64,000 nt of DNA, taken from Simmondsia chinensis. Taxonomy: Eukaryota; Streptophyta; Magnoliopsida; Caryophyllales; Simmondsiaceae. The stretch lies in NCBI GenBank assembly GCA_018398585.1, contig JAGTTD010000003.1, positions 6,022,637 through 6,086,636 on the forward strand, in the 5' to 3' direction. Below the pieces are notes generated by a model, which had not been told where the DNA came from, did no database searches, and saw nothing but the letters and a program-made list of their open reading frames with translations. This document shows, in pieces, positions 33,570-45,357 of this stretch; the stretch's first letter is position 1; the number at the start of each line of letters is the position of its first letter. The position numbers and the translations under genes were made by a program.

Positions 33570-34350
33570 AGGAGGGATGTAAATGACCGCCCCGGTGTTA
33601 GAGGCGGTACACAACCGTGGGCTCTCAAACTGGTGAGAGTTTTCACGCCTGTCCCTGATGTTAGTGGGACACAAACAACTGCCCCGATGTTAGATGGGGC
33701 ACACAACTGCGGGCACTCAAATCGGTGAGAGTTTACCACCTGTCCCTGATGTTAGGTGGGACACAAACAACGCCCCCGGTGTTAGATGGGGCACACAGCT
33801 GCGGGCTCTCAAACCAGTGAGAGTTTATCGCCTGTTCTTGATGATAGGCGGGACACAAACAACAGCCCCGGTGTTAGATGGGGCACACAACTGCGGGCCC
33901 TCAAACCGGCGAGAGTTTACCGCCTGTCCCTGATGTTAGGTGGGACACAAACAACCGCCCCAGTGTTAGATGGGGCACACAACTGCGGGCTCTCAAACTG
34001 GCGAGAGTTTACTGCCTGTCCCTGATGTTAGGCGGGACACAAACAACCGCCCCGATGTTAGATGGGGCACACAACCGGGGGCTCTCAAACCGGTGAGAGT
34101 TTACCGCCTGTTCTTGATGTTAGGCGGGACACAGACGACCGCCCCGGTGTTAGATGGGACACACAACTGCGGGCTCTCAAACCGGCAAGAGTTTACCGCC
34201 TGTCCCTGATGTTAGGTGGGACACAAACAACTGCCCCGGTGTTAGATGGGGCACACAACTGCGGGCTCTCAAACCAGTGAGAGTTTACCGCCTGTCCCTG
34301 ATGTTAGGTGCGACACAAACAGCTGCCCCGGTGTTAGATGGGGCACAATC
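33570..34350. repeat. 92-bp minisatellite, about 8.5 copies
   Basis: The word atggggcacacaactgcggg recurs every 92 bp (33,694, 33,786, 33,878, 33,970, 34,062, 34,154 and so on). Each unit holds two related halves, gtgttagatggggcacacaa and gatgttaggtgggacacaaa. Because 92 is not a multiple of three, open frames rotate through all three phases, which argues against coding. Confidence 0.9.
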
Positions 34351-36185
34351 AGCCTGAGCAGGAAGCGCCAAGCCCCCATTGTGAAAGGGACTTAGAACAC
34401 CATGGGCTTTCACGTTAGGTGAGAGCCAACCGCTCGCGGTCATTCACGTTATGTGAAGGATAACCGCCTAACAATTTCTTGCTCCCTTCCTTCAACTTGA
34501 GCAAGAAACTCCAAGCCCCCATTGTTAAAGAGATTTAGAACACCATAGGCTTTCATGTTAGGTGAAAGCCAACCGCCTGCAGTCCTTCACGTTAGGTGAA
34601 GGATAACAGCCTAACAATTTCTTGCTCCTTTCCTTCAACCTAAGCAAGAAACTCCGAGCCCCCATTGTAAAGGGACTTAGAACACCATGGGCATTCATGT
34701 TAGGTGAAAGCCAACCGCCTGCGGTCCTTCACGTTATGTGAATGATAACCGCCTAACAATTTCTTGCTTCCTTCCTTCGACCTGAGCAAGAAACTCCAAG
34801 CCCCCATGGTTAAAGGGACTTAGAACACCGTGGGCTTTCACGTTAGGTGAAAGCCAACTGCCTGCGATCCTTCACGTTATGTGAAGGATAACCGCCTAAC
34901 AATTTCTTGCTCCCTTCTTTCAACCTGAGCAAGAAATTCCAAGCCCCCATTATTAAAGGGACTTAGAACACTGTGGGCTTTCGCATTAGGTGAAAGCCAA
35001 CCGCCTGCTGTCCTTCACGTTATTTGAAGGATAACCGCCTAGCAATTTCTTGCTCCCTTCCTTCAACCTGAGCAAGAAACTCCAAGCCCCCATTGTAAAG
35101 GGACTTAGAACACCATGGGCTTTCATGTTAGGTGAAAGCCAACCGCCTGCGGTCCTTCACGTTATGTGAAGGATAACCGCCTAACAATTTCTTGCTCCCT
35201 TCCTTCGACCTGAGCAAGAAACTCCAAGCACCCATTGTTAAAGGGACTTAGAACACCGTGGGCTTTCACGTTAGGTGAAAGCCAATTGCCTGCGGTACTT
35301 CACGTTATGTGAAGGATAACCGCCTAACAATTTCTTGCTCCCTTCTTTCGACCTGAGCAAGAAATTCCAAGCCCCCATTATTAAAGGGACTTAGAACACT
35401 GTGGGCTTTCGCATTAGGTGAAAGCCAACCGCCTGTGGTCCTTCACGTTATGTGAAGGATAACCGCCTAGCAATTTCTTGCTCCCTTCCTTCAACCTGAG
35501 CAAGAAACTCCAAGCCCCCATTGTTAAAGGGACTTAGAACACCGTGGGCTTTCACGTTAGGTGAAAGCCAACTCCTTGCAGTCCTACACGTTATGTGAAA
35601 TATAACTGCCTAATAATTTCTTGCTCCCTTCTTTCAACTTGAGCAAGAAATTCCAAGCCCTCATTGTTAAAGGGACTTAGAACACTTGTGGGCTTTCGCG
35701 TTACGTGAAGGTCAATCGCCTGCGGTCCTTCACGTTATGTGAAGGATAACCGCCTAACAATTTCTTGCTCCCTTCCTTCAACCTGAGCAAGCAACTCCGA
35801 GCCCCCATAGTTAAAGGGACTTAGAACACCGTGGGCTTTCACATTCTGTGAAAGCCAACCGCCTGCAGTCCTTCACTTTATGTGAAGGATAACTGCCTAA
35901 CAATTTCTTACTCCCTTGCTTCAGCCTAAGCAAGAAATTCTAAGCCCCCATTGTTAAAGGGACTTAGAACACCGTGGGCTTTCACGTTAGGTGAAAGCCA
36001 ACTGCCTGCGGTCCTTCACGTTATGTGAATGATAACCGCCTGATAATTTCTTGCTCCCTTCTTTCAACCTGAGCAAGAAATTCCAAGCCCCCATTGTCAA
36101 AGGGACTTAGAACACCGTGGGCTTTCACGTTAGGCAAAAGCCAAACGCTGGCGGTCCTTCCCGTTATGTGAAGGATAACCGCCTC
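34351..36185. repeat. 143-bp minisatellite of hairpins, 13 copies
   Basis: gggacttagaacac recurs at a spacing of 142-144 bp, 13 times (34,389 to 36,104). Each unit has two near-perfect palindromes, ggctttcacgttaggtgaaa with gcc, and gtccttcacgttatgtgaag with g, plus a pair caagaaa/tttcttg. Tat-type elements are known to carry tandem repeats in the region before the 3' LTR that can seed satellites; this array fits that position. Confidence 0.92.
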
Positions 36186-36216
36186 ATCTGTAGTCACGAG
36201 ACCCGAGGGTCTGTGC

Positions 36217-36269
36217 CACGTGGTGCTTTCTCTCTCCTTTTGTCCTTTTTAATTCCTTTTCGTATAAAA
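36217..36269 (+). promoter_or_regulatory. Promoter of the antisense additional ORF (G-box and TATA)
   Basis: A CACGTG G-box at 36,217 (gtgccacgtggtgc) is followed by TATAAAA at 36,263 (tcgtataaaatccc), about 200 bp before the ATG at 36,476. Both are on the plus strand, opposite to gag-pol. Confidence 0.5.
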
Positions 36270-38946
36270 TCCCTGAGAAAGCCCTAATTTCTCCATTTCC
36301 TCATCTTTACTCCACAAATTTTGCCCTTGTTTCTGTATTTCTCCCTCTAACTCTCCTTCGATCCTTACTTCCACTTATTTTCGTGGCGATTCAAAGGTAT
36401 TTACTCGTTTTCTTACTACTTTCGAAAGGCTTTCTGGGTTTTTCTTTTTCTTTTTGTTTTCGCCCTTCGTTTGTCATGCCATATCTCCTGGTTGAGACTT
36501 CCATGGTGGAATCCAAGGTTCCCCTGGTGGAGCTTGAGGTCCCCATGGAAGAGCTTGACGAAGTCATCGAGATGGACCCCCAGCTAATAGATGATCTTAA
36601 TGCATTACTTGCCGGTTGTCCTGTTGTTTGTCCTGGGGAGGCGCGGGTGTTTTTTGACCAGCCTATTTCTCCTTCCATATGTTGGCCTGGTCCTGAGAGC
36701 ACGTTGTTGACTCCTGACACTAACGTCTCCCCCTACCAACGGGAAACTTTGGTGGGACTTCCGCCCGTTGCCTGGGTAAGATCCCTTTCTTACTCTTTTT
36801 CGTTATTTTTCCCTTTTTCTTTTTGCATTAGTTGAATGGCTCCAAAATGCATGCAGCAGAGCAGTGGACATCCAGGTCGTGGTGGTGGAGCATCTTCTGA
36901 TGAGAGAATGGTGGTGGAGCCGTTATCTCAATTGGTTCCCTCATCCCCAACGTCCCTTGAGGAAATGGCCGTTCGGGCTCAATATCCTGACACAGCCGTG
37001 GCTCTATCCCTAGGCAACCTTGTATCCTCTTTAGCCACGATAGAGGGGATGAGAAAATTTTGAAAAAGATATTTTTTTCCCAAATGATTACGAGGTGGTT
37101 GACCCCAGGGAGAGCGCCAATATTTTATACCCTCGTTCCCCTGAATTCTTTTCCGTTAGTGTGGACTCCTTGGATGCCGGCTTGTGATTTCCTTTGCCGC
37201 CTATCCTGGAGTGGGTTTTTAGGCAATACTCTATATGCCCCAGCCAAATTACCCCCAACGATTTCTATAATATTTACGGTTTCCTTCTTACCTCTTTTGT
37301 GGCGGGATTAATTCCCTCTACCCGTAGTTTTGATTTTTTATTTAGAGCCAAGCAACTTAAAGGCATTGTCAGCTTTGAGGGGAGGAGTGGGATTAATTTT
37401 GTAGAACTTAACCCCTCAAAGGTAAACTTTTGGCAGAACAGGTTCGTTTGGGTGAAGCCTCCTTATCCCCTCGGCATTCCTCATTACTGGACCCCGCTAA
37501 ATAAGTGTAGCATCCCCTCAGCGGATGAGCTAGCCAACTTAGATAAAGAGGTAGTTCGATACTTTGAGAGGGATTTGGGTGCGCGGTACCTCGCTACCAA
37601 AGAGGTGTTGTGCCAAGAGAAAGTTTTGATCCGGGCATGCTTATGCGCCTGGCCAGTTAGCGGTGAGTAACTCTTTGGGGATGGGAAAGTTGTTCTTTTT
37701 GGTTTATATCGCCTCTTAATAATTCTATCTTGGCTGCTTAATTATTTCTTTTCAGGACTAGAGGCCGACGTTTACATTATGGCACTCACGGAGTCCTGCC
37801 GTGAGGAGCAGAGAAAAAAGGGGCGAAGGGTTGAGGGTGAAGGTAAGAAGACTGCCAAGGAAGGCAAGAGGATGGTTGCTGAGGGAGGAGGAGGTGAAGG
37901 TGTATGTAAGAAAACCGTCAGGAAGAGTAAGAGGACGGTTGTCGAGGAAGAAGGGGGACCTCTTAAGAAGGTCACGTGGTCCAAGAAGTCACAGGGGAAG
38001 GCTCCTGCTCCAGGCGGTAGTTCTGATGCGGCCACTCTGCAAGAACTCGTCTTTGAAATGCTCATAGTCCAAGCGTCCCCGGCCGCTGGGGGGGTTTCTC
38101 CAGCTTCAAGTGGTCAGGAAGTACATACTTCCGTGCCCCCTCTTGGGGATGGCGGAGCGTCAGCCATGCCTCATCCTAGGGACACCCCGGTAACCTAACC
38201 TTTTGTGGAGGGGAGGCCCTGTGTCACGCCTGCCGTTACCGTCCCCTTGTCGGGAGTGACCGTGGATGAACCCCCTCCAAGTCTTGTCACACCGGCGAGT
38301 GGTCCACCAGCTCAGGCTCTGGAAGAAGGGGCAGACGTAGGCCTACAGCCGGAAAGGGAGGAAGAAGGAGGGTCCTAGGGAAGAGGGAACTCATGTTGAT
38401 GAAGGTGCACGGCCTGGGGATTCTGCCTGCCTTTCCCCTCGTCAAAGCATTAGTGGAATTCAGTGCACCGGCTTGATGGTTCTTTCGTTTGGAGACCCAC
38501 AAGTTGTGACTAGTGACAACGTAGCTACCTGCGTTGCTAAGGTAAAAACGGCTTACTATACTTTTGAGTTATTATCAAGTTAACTGCATGCTTTGGTAAT
38601 TTCCTTTTCAGGTCAGCTCCCTGTCCGCTGCTATGGCCTTGGGGTGGTTTCGTGAACAGGAAGCCGCCACGCAGGTGCTGTCCCGGTTGCGGGAGGAAAA
38701 CAGGAAGACAGTTAAGGCGTCGCAGAGAACAGAAGAAGAAAAAGTGAAACAGGCTAGGACCATACAGAGGATAGAGAGGGAGAAGGAGATGCTAGCAGTT
38801 GAGTCTCAAGGCCTAAAGGATGACGTTGGCAAGCTGAGGGAGGAGAAAGAAGCACTAGCCGTTGAAGCCCAGGGATTGAGGGAATGTTTTCAGAAGCTGC
38901 AAGAGGAATTATCTTCCCAGCAGACGAGATCGGAGATGCTTCTTAC

Positions 38947-39349
38947 TGTTACTAATTAATAAATTTTACTTGTAATGCATTTTATATTATTAGTATTACT
39001 TTTGATTAGAGTCTATATGATATAACAACAATTAAAATTGCACTAGTTAAAATGGATATAGGCATCTCAGCAGCACGTTGACAGCCATGTGCAAAGAAAA
39101 TCAGTTAGAGTTTGTTACAAGCAAGGGAATATGCGGCTGCTGCTCCAGCTAGGAATTTTGATCTGATTTCATGTATAAATGGAGAGCTTATAGTGTAATT
39201 TTGATTATCAAATGAAATGAAATCTTTCCTATGGGAAATTCTCTAATTCTCATCTCCTTTCTCTATTTTCTCATCCCCTTCACTTCTTTTCTCATCCCAA
39301 ACTCTCTTGTATAAGGTTAGGTTTCCAAATTAATTTTGGGAAGCTAACA
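38947..39349 (+). repeat. Nested gypsy 5' LTR
   Basis: 403 bp, TGTTAC to CTAACA, followed after two bases by the primer site. Confidence 0.93.
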
Positions 39350-39351
39350 AC

Positions 39352-39363
39352 TGGTATCAGAGC
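39352..39363 (+). other. Primer binding site (tRNA-iMet)
   Basis: tggtatcagagc, the canonical plant iMet site, two bases after the 5' LTR. Confidence 0.9.
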
Positions 39364-39420
39364 TGGTTTTATAAATAAACAACATTGATTAAGCTGTTAA
39401 AAAAAAATTTCAAAGCAAAA

Positions 39421-40777
39421 ATGACGGATGGAGTTCGGACAAGGTCAGGAGCTGGAGGAGCGAACGCAACCAGGTCCAATCTGGATTTCGTTGCGGCTGT
39501 CACTGGAAACCCCACGGCTGGACCTCAAAATGCTACTAAGGAAGATCTTCAAGAGATGCAGCAAGGGTTTAATCAGAGAATGGATCAGATTTTGGCATTG
39601 TTGATGGACAAAGATGCTAAAAATATCAAGGTGCAAGACCGATTGCAACAAATTGAGGAGAAACTTGAGCACTTGCAAGAACAAGTTATCAAACATGGTG
39701 AATCAGGTGTTGAGGCCATCCTTAAACCCGCAAGTTAGATTCATCAAATAGCTGAAGTCGATCAGCAGCACCCGAGTATCGAACAGCAGCAAGTCAGCAT
39801 GGACAAACCTCAAGAAGGAATGCACACCCGAGGTAAATCTCCTATGTTACAACCTGGTGTAGGACCATCAATTAACATTAGATCAGCTGCAAATCAACCT
39901 ATTCGACCTGAAATTAATATAGAAAATCATGATCGAGTATTCGGACCTGCTAATTACCGAACCAATGCTGAAAATTCAGAACAGAACAGCAGGCCATATT
40001 ATTCTGTTATGCACCAAAATGTCACAGACGATGTGTTCGATCATATTGATAGACCACCTGATCAACCATATCAGCATAGAACCGTGACCAATGACAACAC
40101 AACTGGGGGTAGGAGTGGCTCTTACAGGCAACCAAGGGTAGAAATCGATCCATTTGATGGAAAGCAACCAGAATCTTGGCTTAGGAGGTGTGATCGATAC
40201 GTTTTATATTACAATATACCTGAGGAGGAGAAGCTCCAGCTAGCCGCAGTCCATCTTCATGGTGATCATGAGGTTTGGTGCTATAGTTTGTTGAAAAGCA
40301 AACCACATCTTTCTTGGGGCCTTTTCGTAAAAGAGATGTGTGAACGGTATGGTGAAGGAGAATCAACGAATGTTGTGGATAACTTCAACAAGTTGGTCCA
40401 AACATCAAGTGTGAGAGAATACATGCTTAGATTTGAGAATTTGAGAGCAAATTTGATGTCAGTTCTGGCCATTGCTCCCGAGGATGCCGAATCTTACTAC
40501 GTTTCTTGCTTTGTGAGTGGCCTTAAGCCTAGGATCAAAAACATGGTGAAAGCCATTGGTCCAAAGACTTTGTCAAGCGCTTACAACAAAGCAAAATTGA
40601 TTGAAGCAACTCAAGTCCCTTCATATGACAAAGGGAAGCATCCAACCAGCAGCAAACCGAGACCAATGCAGCAGAACAAGAGTCTCGGCAGTAAAAGCAG
40701 TGACAAATTTTCAGCCAGACTTTGTTTTCGATGCAACCAACCGTATTAGTCCGGGCATAGGTGCAAAGCACAAGCAC
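39421..40777 (+). pseudogene. Nested gypsy gag
   Basis: ATG 39,421 opens 105 codons with a coiled coil (QQGFNQRMDQILALLMDKDA), TAG at 39,736, then an in-frame continuation from 39,799. The gag core is VEIDPFDGKQPESWLRRCDR, then YVLYYNIPEEEKLQLAAVHL and WGLFVKEMCERYGEG. A zinc knuckle, CFRCNQPY, stop, SGHRC, ends it at about 40,760. The two stops are the only visible defects; the rest keeps frame. Confidence 0.88.
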
Positions 40778-43700
40778 TTATGTATGTAAAAGGCAGCCGA
40801 GTCCCTGCTGAAATTGAAGCTGACAGTACCGAGACGGATGCTGAATTAGAGGAGACCGAATGCAATTTACAAGGCAACTCAAGTGATGACGAGGTCCAGA
40901 TCTCCATGAAGGCTCTAACCGGAAGTGGGGCTCATAACACAATCAAAATCAAGGGACGGGCTGGAAAACACTCCATTATTATGCTCATTGATAGTGGAAG
41001 CACTCATATCTTCGTTGACCCGAAGTTGATTAAGAAGGTCAAACACGAAGTGACGAAAACTCATCCTTTGGCAGTCATGGTAGCTGATGGGAACTCCTTG
41101 ACAACACAAAACAAGTGCATAGCCTTCCCTTGGTCTATGCAAGGCCATCATTTCACCTTCAATTTCCGAGTGATTCCCTTGGGTGGTTGCGACATGGTGC
41201 TCGGAGTAGATTGGATGAGGACCTTCAACCCGGTTGTCTTTGATTTTGATAAAATGACCATGGCTTTTGAAGTTCATGGCACTAAGGATTCCTTTCAAGG
41301 CATGTCCGAGGAAACTCAGCTCAAATTGATTGAGGTCAAGGATGTGCAAGGTGGAATTAAAAAGAAGGCGATTCAATGGATTGGGCACTTGTTCATGGTG
41401 AGTTCGGTTATGCAGCAGCCGGATCCTCCTCCTGATGTTCAGATCTTAATTAACGAGTTCGGGGACATCTTTGAGGAGCCTAAAAGTCTCCCTCCTCAAA
41501 GGAGTGTGGACCACGCCATACCTCTACGAGGAAACACTGATCCGTTCAAAATTCGGCCATATCGGTATCCCCATGGCCAAAAAGCCGAAATAGAGAGACA
41601 AGTGGAGGAGCTTCTTCGGTTAAGTTTCATTAAACCAAGCCGAAGTCCTTTTGCTTCACCCATGATCCTTGTGAAGAAGAAGGATGGGACAGCCCGAATG
41701 TGCATAGATTATCGTCGGTTGAATACTTTAATCGTGAAAGACAAGTTCCCGATTTTGGTCATAGATGACTTGCTTGACGAACTTCATGGGGCGTGCTTCT
41801 TTTCCATGCTAGACTTAAGGCAAGGGTACCATCAGATCTGAGTCCTTGAATCAGATATTTACAAAACCGCTTTTCAAACTCATCATGGCCATTTCGAGTT
41901 CGTTGTTATGCCTTTCGGTTTAACAAATGCTCCGGCCACTTTCCAAGTGGCTATGAACGATATCTTCAAGCCTTATCTGAGAAAGTCGGTGTTGGTGTTC
42001 TTCGATGACATACTAATCTATAGCTCCACATATAAAGCTCACCTCACACACCTTCGACAAGTGTTTGTCTTGATGCGACAACACCGGTTTTTTGCAAAAT
42101 TGTCCAAGTGTTCGTTTGCTCAAAGGAGGCTCGAATATTTTGGGCCATATCATCTCATCAGAAGGAGTGGCTACTAATCCTAACAAGATCAGAGCAATGC
42201 AAGAATGGCCAATCCTGATCACCTTGAAGCAATTACGAGGATTCTTGGGGTTGACCGGGTATTACCGAAAATTCATTAAAGGTTATGGTTCCATTGCCAA
42301 ACCTTTAACCGAGCTCTTGAAGAAGGATACTTTTGGGTGGAACGAGAAGTCTCAAGCTGCTTTTGAAGCTCTCAAAACCGCTATGTGTGCAGCACAGGTT
42401 TTGACAATGCCGAATTTCACCGAAACCTTCGTTTTGGAGACCGACGCAAGTGGGACTGGTATTGGGGCTGTTTTCTCTCAAAGAGGAAGGCCTATTGCTT
42501 ATTTAAGTCAGGCTTTAAGTCCTAAACATTAGGCAATGTCGACATATGAAAAGGAATACCTTGCGATTCTCTTAGCGGTGGAGAAATGGAGGCATTATTT
42601 GGAGGGTCGCAAATTCACCATTCGGACGGATCATCAAAGCCTCAAACATCTCCTTGAACAGAAGATCTTGTCAAGAATTCAAAAGAAAGGCTTGATGAAA
42701 ATGTTAGGCCTTGATTACGACATCGAGTATAGAAGTGGCAAAGAAAACGCAGTTGCAGATGCACTATCAAGGCGTTTTGAGGACACTGTTTCAGGCAGGT
42801 GCTCAGCCATTTCGGTGGTAATTCCTTCTTGGGTCGAAGAGCTACACAAGTCCTATGGGGAAGATCCATTTGCTCGTGAAAAGCTGGATGCTGCAATGCT
42901 CCAGACCGACGCAAACCTTGCTGTAGAGAACCGGGGCCTGACAGTGCAGAATGGGCTGTTACGCGTCCAAGGCAAACTGTATATTGGTTCTGCTACGGAC
43001 TTGAGCAATCAGGTCATCCGAACCTCACATGACGCAGCTTGGTGAGGTCACGAGGGTGTGGAAGGCACCTATCAACGAATTAAAGCATATTTCACATGGC
43101 CGAGCATGAAAAAAGATGTGAGCGACTATGTGAAGTGTTGTGAAGTTTGCCAACAAACAAAGCTGGGAGATCTGCGATACAAGGGACGTCTTCAACCTCT
43201 TCCCATTCCGGACGGGGCTTGGGTTCACATTAGTATGGATTTCATTGAGGGGCTACCGAAATCCGAAAGCAAAGAGATCATATGGGTCGTGGTGGATCGC
43301 TTCACCAAATATAGTCATTTTATTGCTCTTACTCGACCCGTTACTGCGGAGAAGTTGGCAAAGCTCTTCCTCAACAACATCTACAAGCTACATGGGTTAC
43401 CTCAGTCCATCGTGTCAGACCGAGACAAAATCTTCACAAGTAACTTCTGGAGGGAATTGTTCAAGCTAATGGGAACCACGTTGGCTCTTAGTTCTTCCTA
43501 CCAACCTCAAACGGATGGACAAACTGAATGAGTTAACCAATGTGTGGAGCAATATCTTTGGAGTATGGTCTTCTCGAGGCCCAAAGAGTGGAACCATTGG
43601 CTTTCCTTAGCCGAATTTTGGTTCAATACACACTTCCACACATCCATTGGCACTACACCCTTCCGAGCATTGTATGGATATTCTCCACCTTCTCCTATGA

Positions 43701-44182
43701 TGATTCAACAACCCAGAGTCGCTGATTCTGCAGCAACCGAACTGGTGCAGCAGAGGAGACAGCTCGTGTAATCAATTAAGGATAATCTCCAACAAGCTCG
43801 GGCTCGAATGAAGCATTAGGCAGACAAGAAGTGGGTAGACAAGGACTATCAAGTCGGGGACATGGTCTACCTGAAATTGCAACCCTATAGGCAATCAACT
43901 GTGGCTGTCCGACGCAACGTCAAATTGTGTGCACGTTATTTCAGTCCTTACAAAATTCTGGAATAAATTGGCAATGTGGCGTACAAGCTCGTCTTGCCAT
44001 CGCATTCTTACATTCACCCGGTGTTTCATGTGTCCCTCCTTAAAAAACAAGTTAAGAGAAATGCCGATACGACTCAAAAGCTGCCCATAGCGGAAGCAAA
44101 TGGCGTTTTACTGCAGCAACCAAGCTCTGTCAAGTCCGAACGAGTGCTGCAACTGAACAACCGGAAGATTCACCAAGTCTAA
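40778..44182 (+). pseudogene. Nested gypsy pol
   Basis: Protease at about 40,985 reads IMLIDSGSTHIFVDP. RT begins RSPFASPMILVKKKDGTARM, with the catalytic box [13 protein letters not shown] at 42,000 and TGA after HQI (41,841). A frame change follows near 42,130, then [20 protein letters not shown]. RNase H is [20 protein letters not shown]. Integrase has the HHCC (YVKCCEVCQQTKLG), core Asp residues in ISMDFIEGLP and IVSDRDKIFTS, and the third-residue region YQPQTDGQTE. The C-terminal SYIHPVFHVSLLKKQ precedes a chromodomain-like end. Stops at 42,530, 43,043, 43,529, 43,769 and 43,817 are TAG, TGA or TAA where Gln, Gly or Arg codons are expected. Confidence 0.9.
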
Positions 44183-44298
44183 GTCACTTGGAGCAACTTA
44201 AACGAGCACTTTACAACATGGGAGAACTACAACTTCTTGAGGAGCCTATTTCCGAGCTTCACTTCTTGAGGACAAGAAGCTTTTCAAGACGGAGGGAA

Positions 44299-44701
44299 TA
44301 TTACGAATTAATAAATTTTACTTGTAATACATTTTAAATTCTTAGTATTACTTTTGATTAGAGTCTATATGATGTAACAACAATTAAAATTGCACTAGTT
44401 AAAATGGATATAGGCATCTCAGCAGCACATTGACAGCCCTGTGCAAAGAAAATCAGTTAAAGTTTGTTACAAGCAAGGGAATATGTGGCTGTTGCTCCAG
44501 CTAGGAATTTTGATCTGATTTCATGTATAGATGGAGAGCTTATAGTGTAATTTTGATTATCAAATGAAATGAAATCTTTCCTAAGGAAAATTCTCTAATT
44601 CTCATCTCCTTTCTCTATTTTCTCATCCTCGTCACTTCTTTTCTCATCCCAAACTCTCTTCTATAAGGTTAGGTTTCCAAATTACTTTTGGGAAGCTAAC
44701 A
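44299..44701 (+). repeat. Nested gypsy 3' LTR
   Basis: 403 bp, starting TATTAC, preceded by the purine tract gacggaggga. It is very similar to the left LTR. Confidence 0.92.
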
Positions 44702-44945
44702 ACCGAGGCTTAACATGCCTGTACGGAGGCTGCGGAGGCGGTTTCTCGATTCAGGGAAAGTTCTAAATTTCGTTTGTCAATAAGTACCTTCTATTGGGAG
44801 GGTTTTGCCTCAGGCCTGTCAGCGTTTGCACGACGCTTAGCTCGTAGCCATCCTCAGCTCAGCCCTGAATCTCTTTAGCAAACGGCAGACCAGCTTCGCC
44901 AGGATATCATTCGCTCTCGGGAAGGTGTTGGTGGCGGCCAGGCTT

Positions 44946-45355
44946 AGATCTCAAGTTTAGCTTTTTGCTCTTTTCCTTCCCCTTTCCTTTTTTTTGTAAG
45001 TGTAAAGAGAATGTGAGGGGGCGCCCCTTTTTGTTGTAACCCCCCACTTTTTGACTTATATTTATATTTGTACATAGCACACTTAGAGGCAATAGTTCCT
45101 CTATTACCGTACCAGATGTGTGTTTATTATAATCGATGATCATTTGTGGTTTATTGCATTCTGTTACCCTTCCTAACTCATCATATCTTAGAATGAGATA
45201 TTATACAGTAATGCACACTTTATTTATATATGTAAGATGCCGTCCTACTTCTTCTAAGATACAACCCACACGGTGCTTTCCACCGTGCTCTAATATCTTA
45301 CGTGAGCTTTTCACAACTTGCGTGTTACACATAATACTCCTTGAGATTTTTGATA
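44946..45355. other. Junction between convergent additional ORF and pol
   Basis: A short non-coding stretch where the plus-strand additional ORF and the minus-strand pol end facing each other. Contains a long T run and gtgcacttgc-free AT-rich sequence; no further gene. Confidence 0.5.
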
Positions 45356-45357
45356 AT

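Larger units (their letters stand above)
38947..44701 (+). mobile_element. Nested Ty3/gypsy element (5.75 kb) in the additional ORF
   Basis: It has two LTRs of equal length, 403 bp (38,947-39,349 and 44,299-44,701), an iMet primer site and one gag-pol reading on the plus strand. The left LTR starts TGTTAC and ends TAACA. The right LTR starts TATTAC, so its terminal TG is mutated. The flanks are cttac and accga, so no target duplication is seen. The domain order (protease, RT, RNase H, integrase, chromodomain-like tail WENYNFL) and sequence type are those of plant chromovirus-type gypsy. Pol shows one frameshift near 42,130 and about nine stops, mostly C-to-T. Confidence 0.93.
36476..44945 (+). 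pseudogene. Antisense additional ORF, Transposase_28-type, spliced, interrupted by a nested gypsy
   Basis: Exons: 36,476-36,775 (ATG; acidic, MVESKVPLVELEVPMEELDE); 36,832-37,663; 37,756-38,541; and 38,612-38,946 continuing at 44,702-44,945. Introns are GT-AG (gtaagatc..gcattag, gtgagtaa..ttttcag, gtaaaaac..ttttcag). The second exon has the family core PNDYEVVDPRESANILYP, then GL, TGA, FPLPPILEWVFRQYSICP and NDFYNIYGFLLTSF, the pattern of PF04195 (putative gypsy type transposon). The TGA replaces the usual Arg of GLRFPLP. The third exon is basic (KKTAKEGKRM, KKTVRKSKR), with one stop and one shift. The last exon is a long coiled coil (EENRKTVKASQRTEEEK), resumes as AEAVSRFRESSKF after the insertion, and ends at TAG 44,943. 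How exons 1 and 2 join is unclear. Its role in the element's cycle is not known. Confidence 0.7.

Noticed and set aside
33694..34357. Series of overlapping 67-79 codon plus-strand frames at 92-bp intervals
   Set aside because: They come from the 92-bp array in rotating phases and carry no start context or homology.
34351..36185. Regular palindromic repeats resembling a CRISPR array
   Set aside because: Units are ~143 bp with no unique spacers, and the context is a plant retrotransposon.
36391..36720. 109-codon minus-strand frame rich in Ser
   Set aside because: It is the complement of the first exon of the antisense additional ORF and shows no family features.
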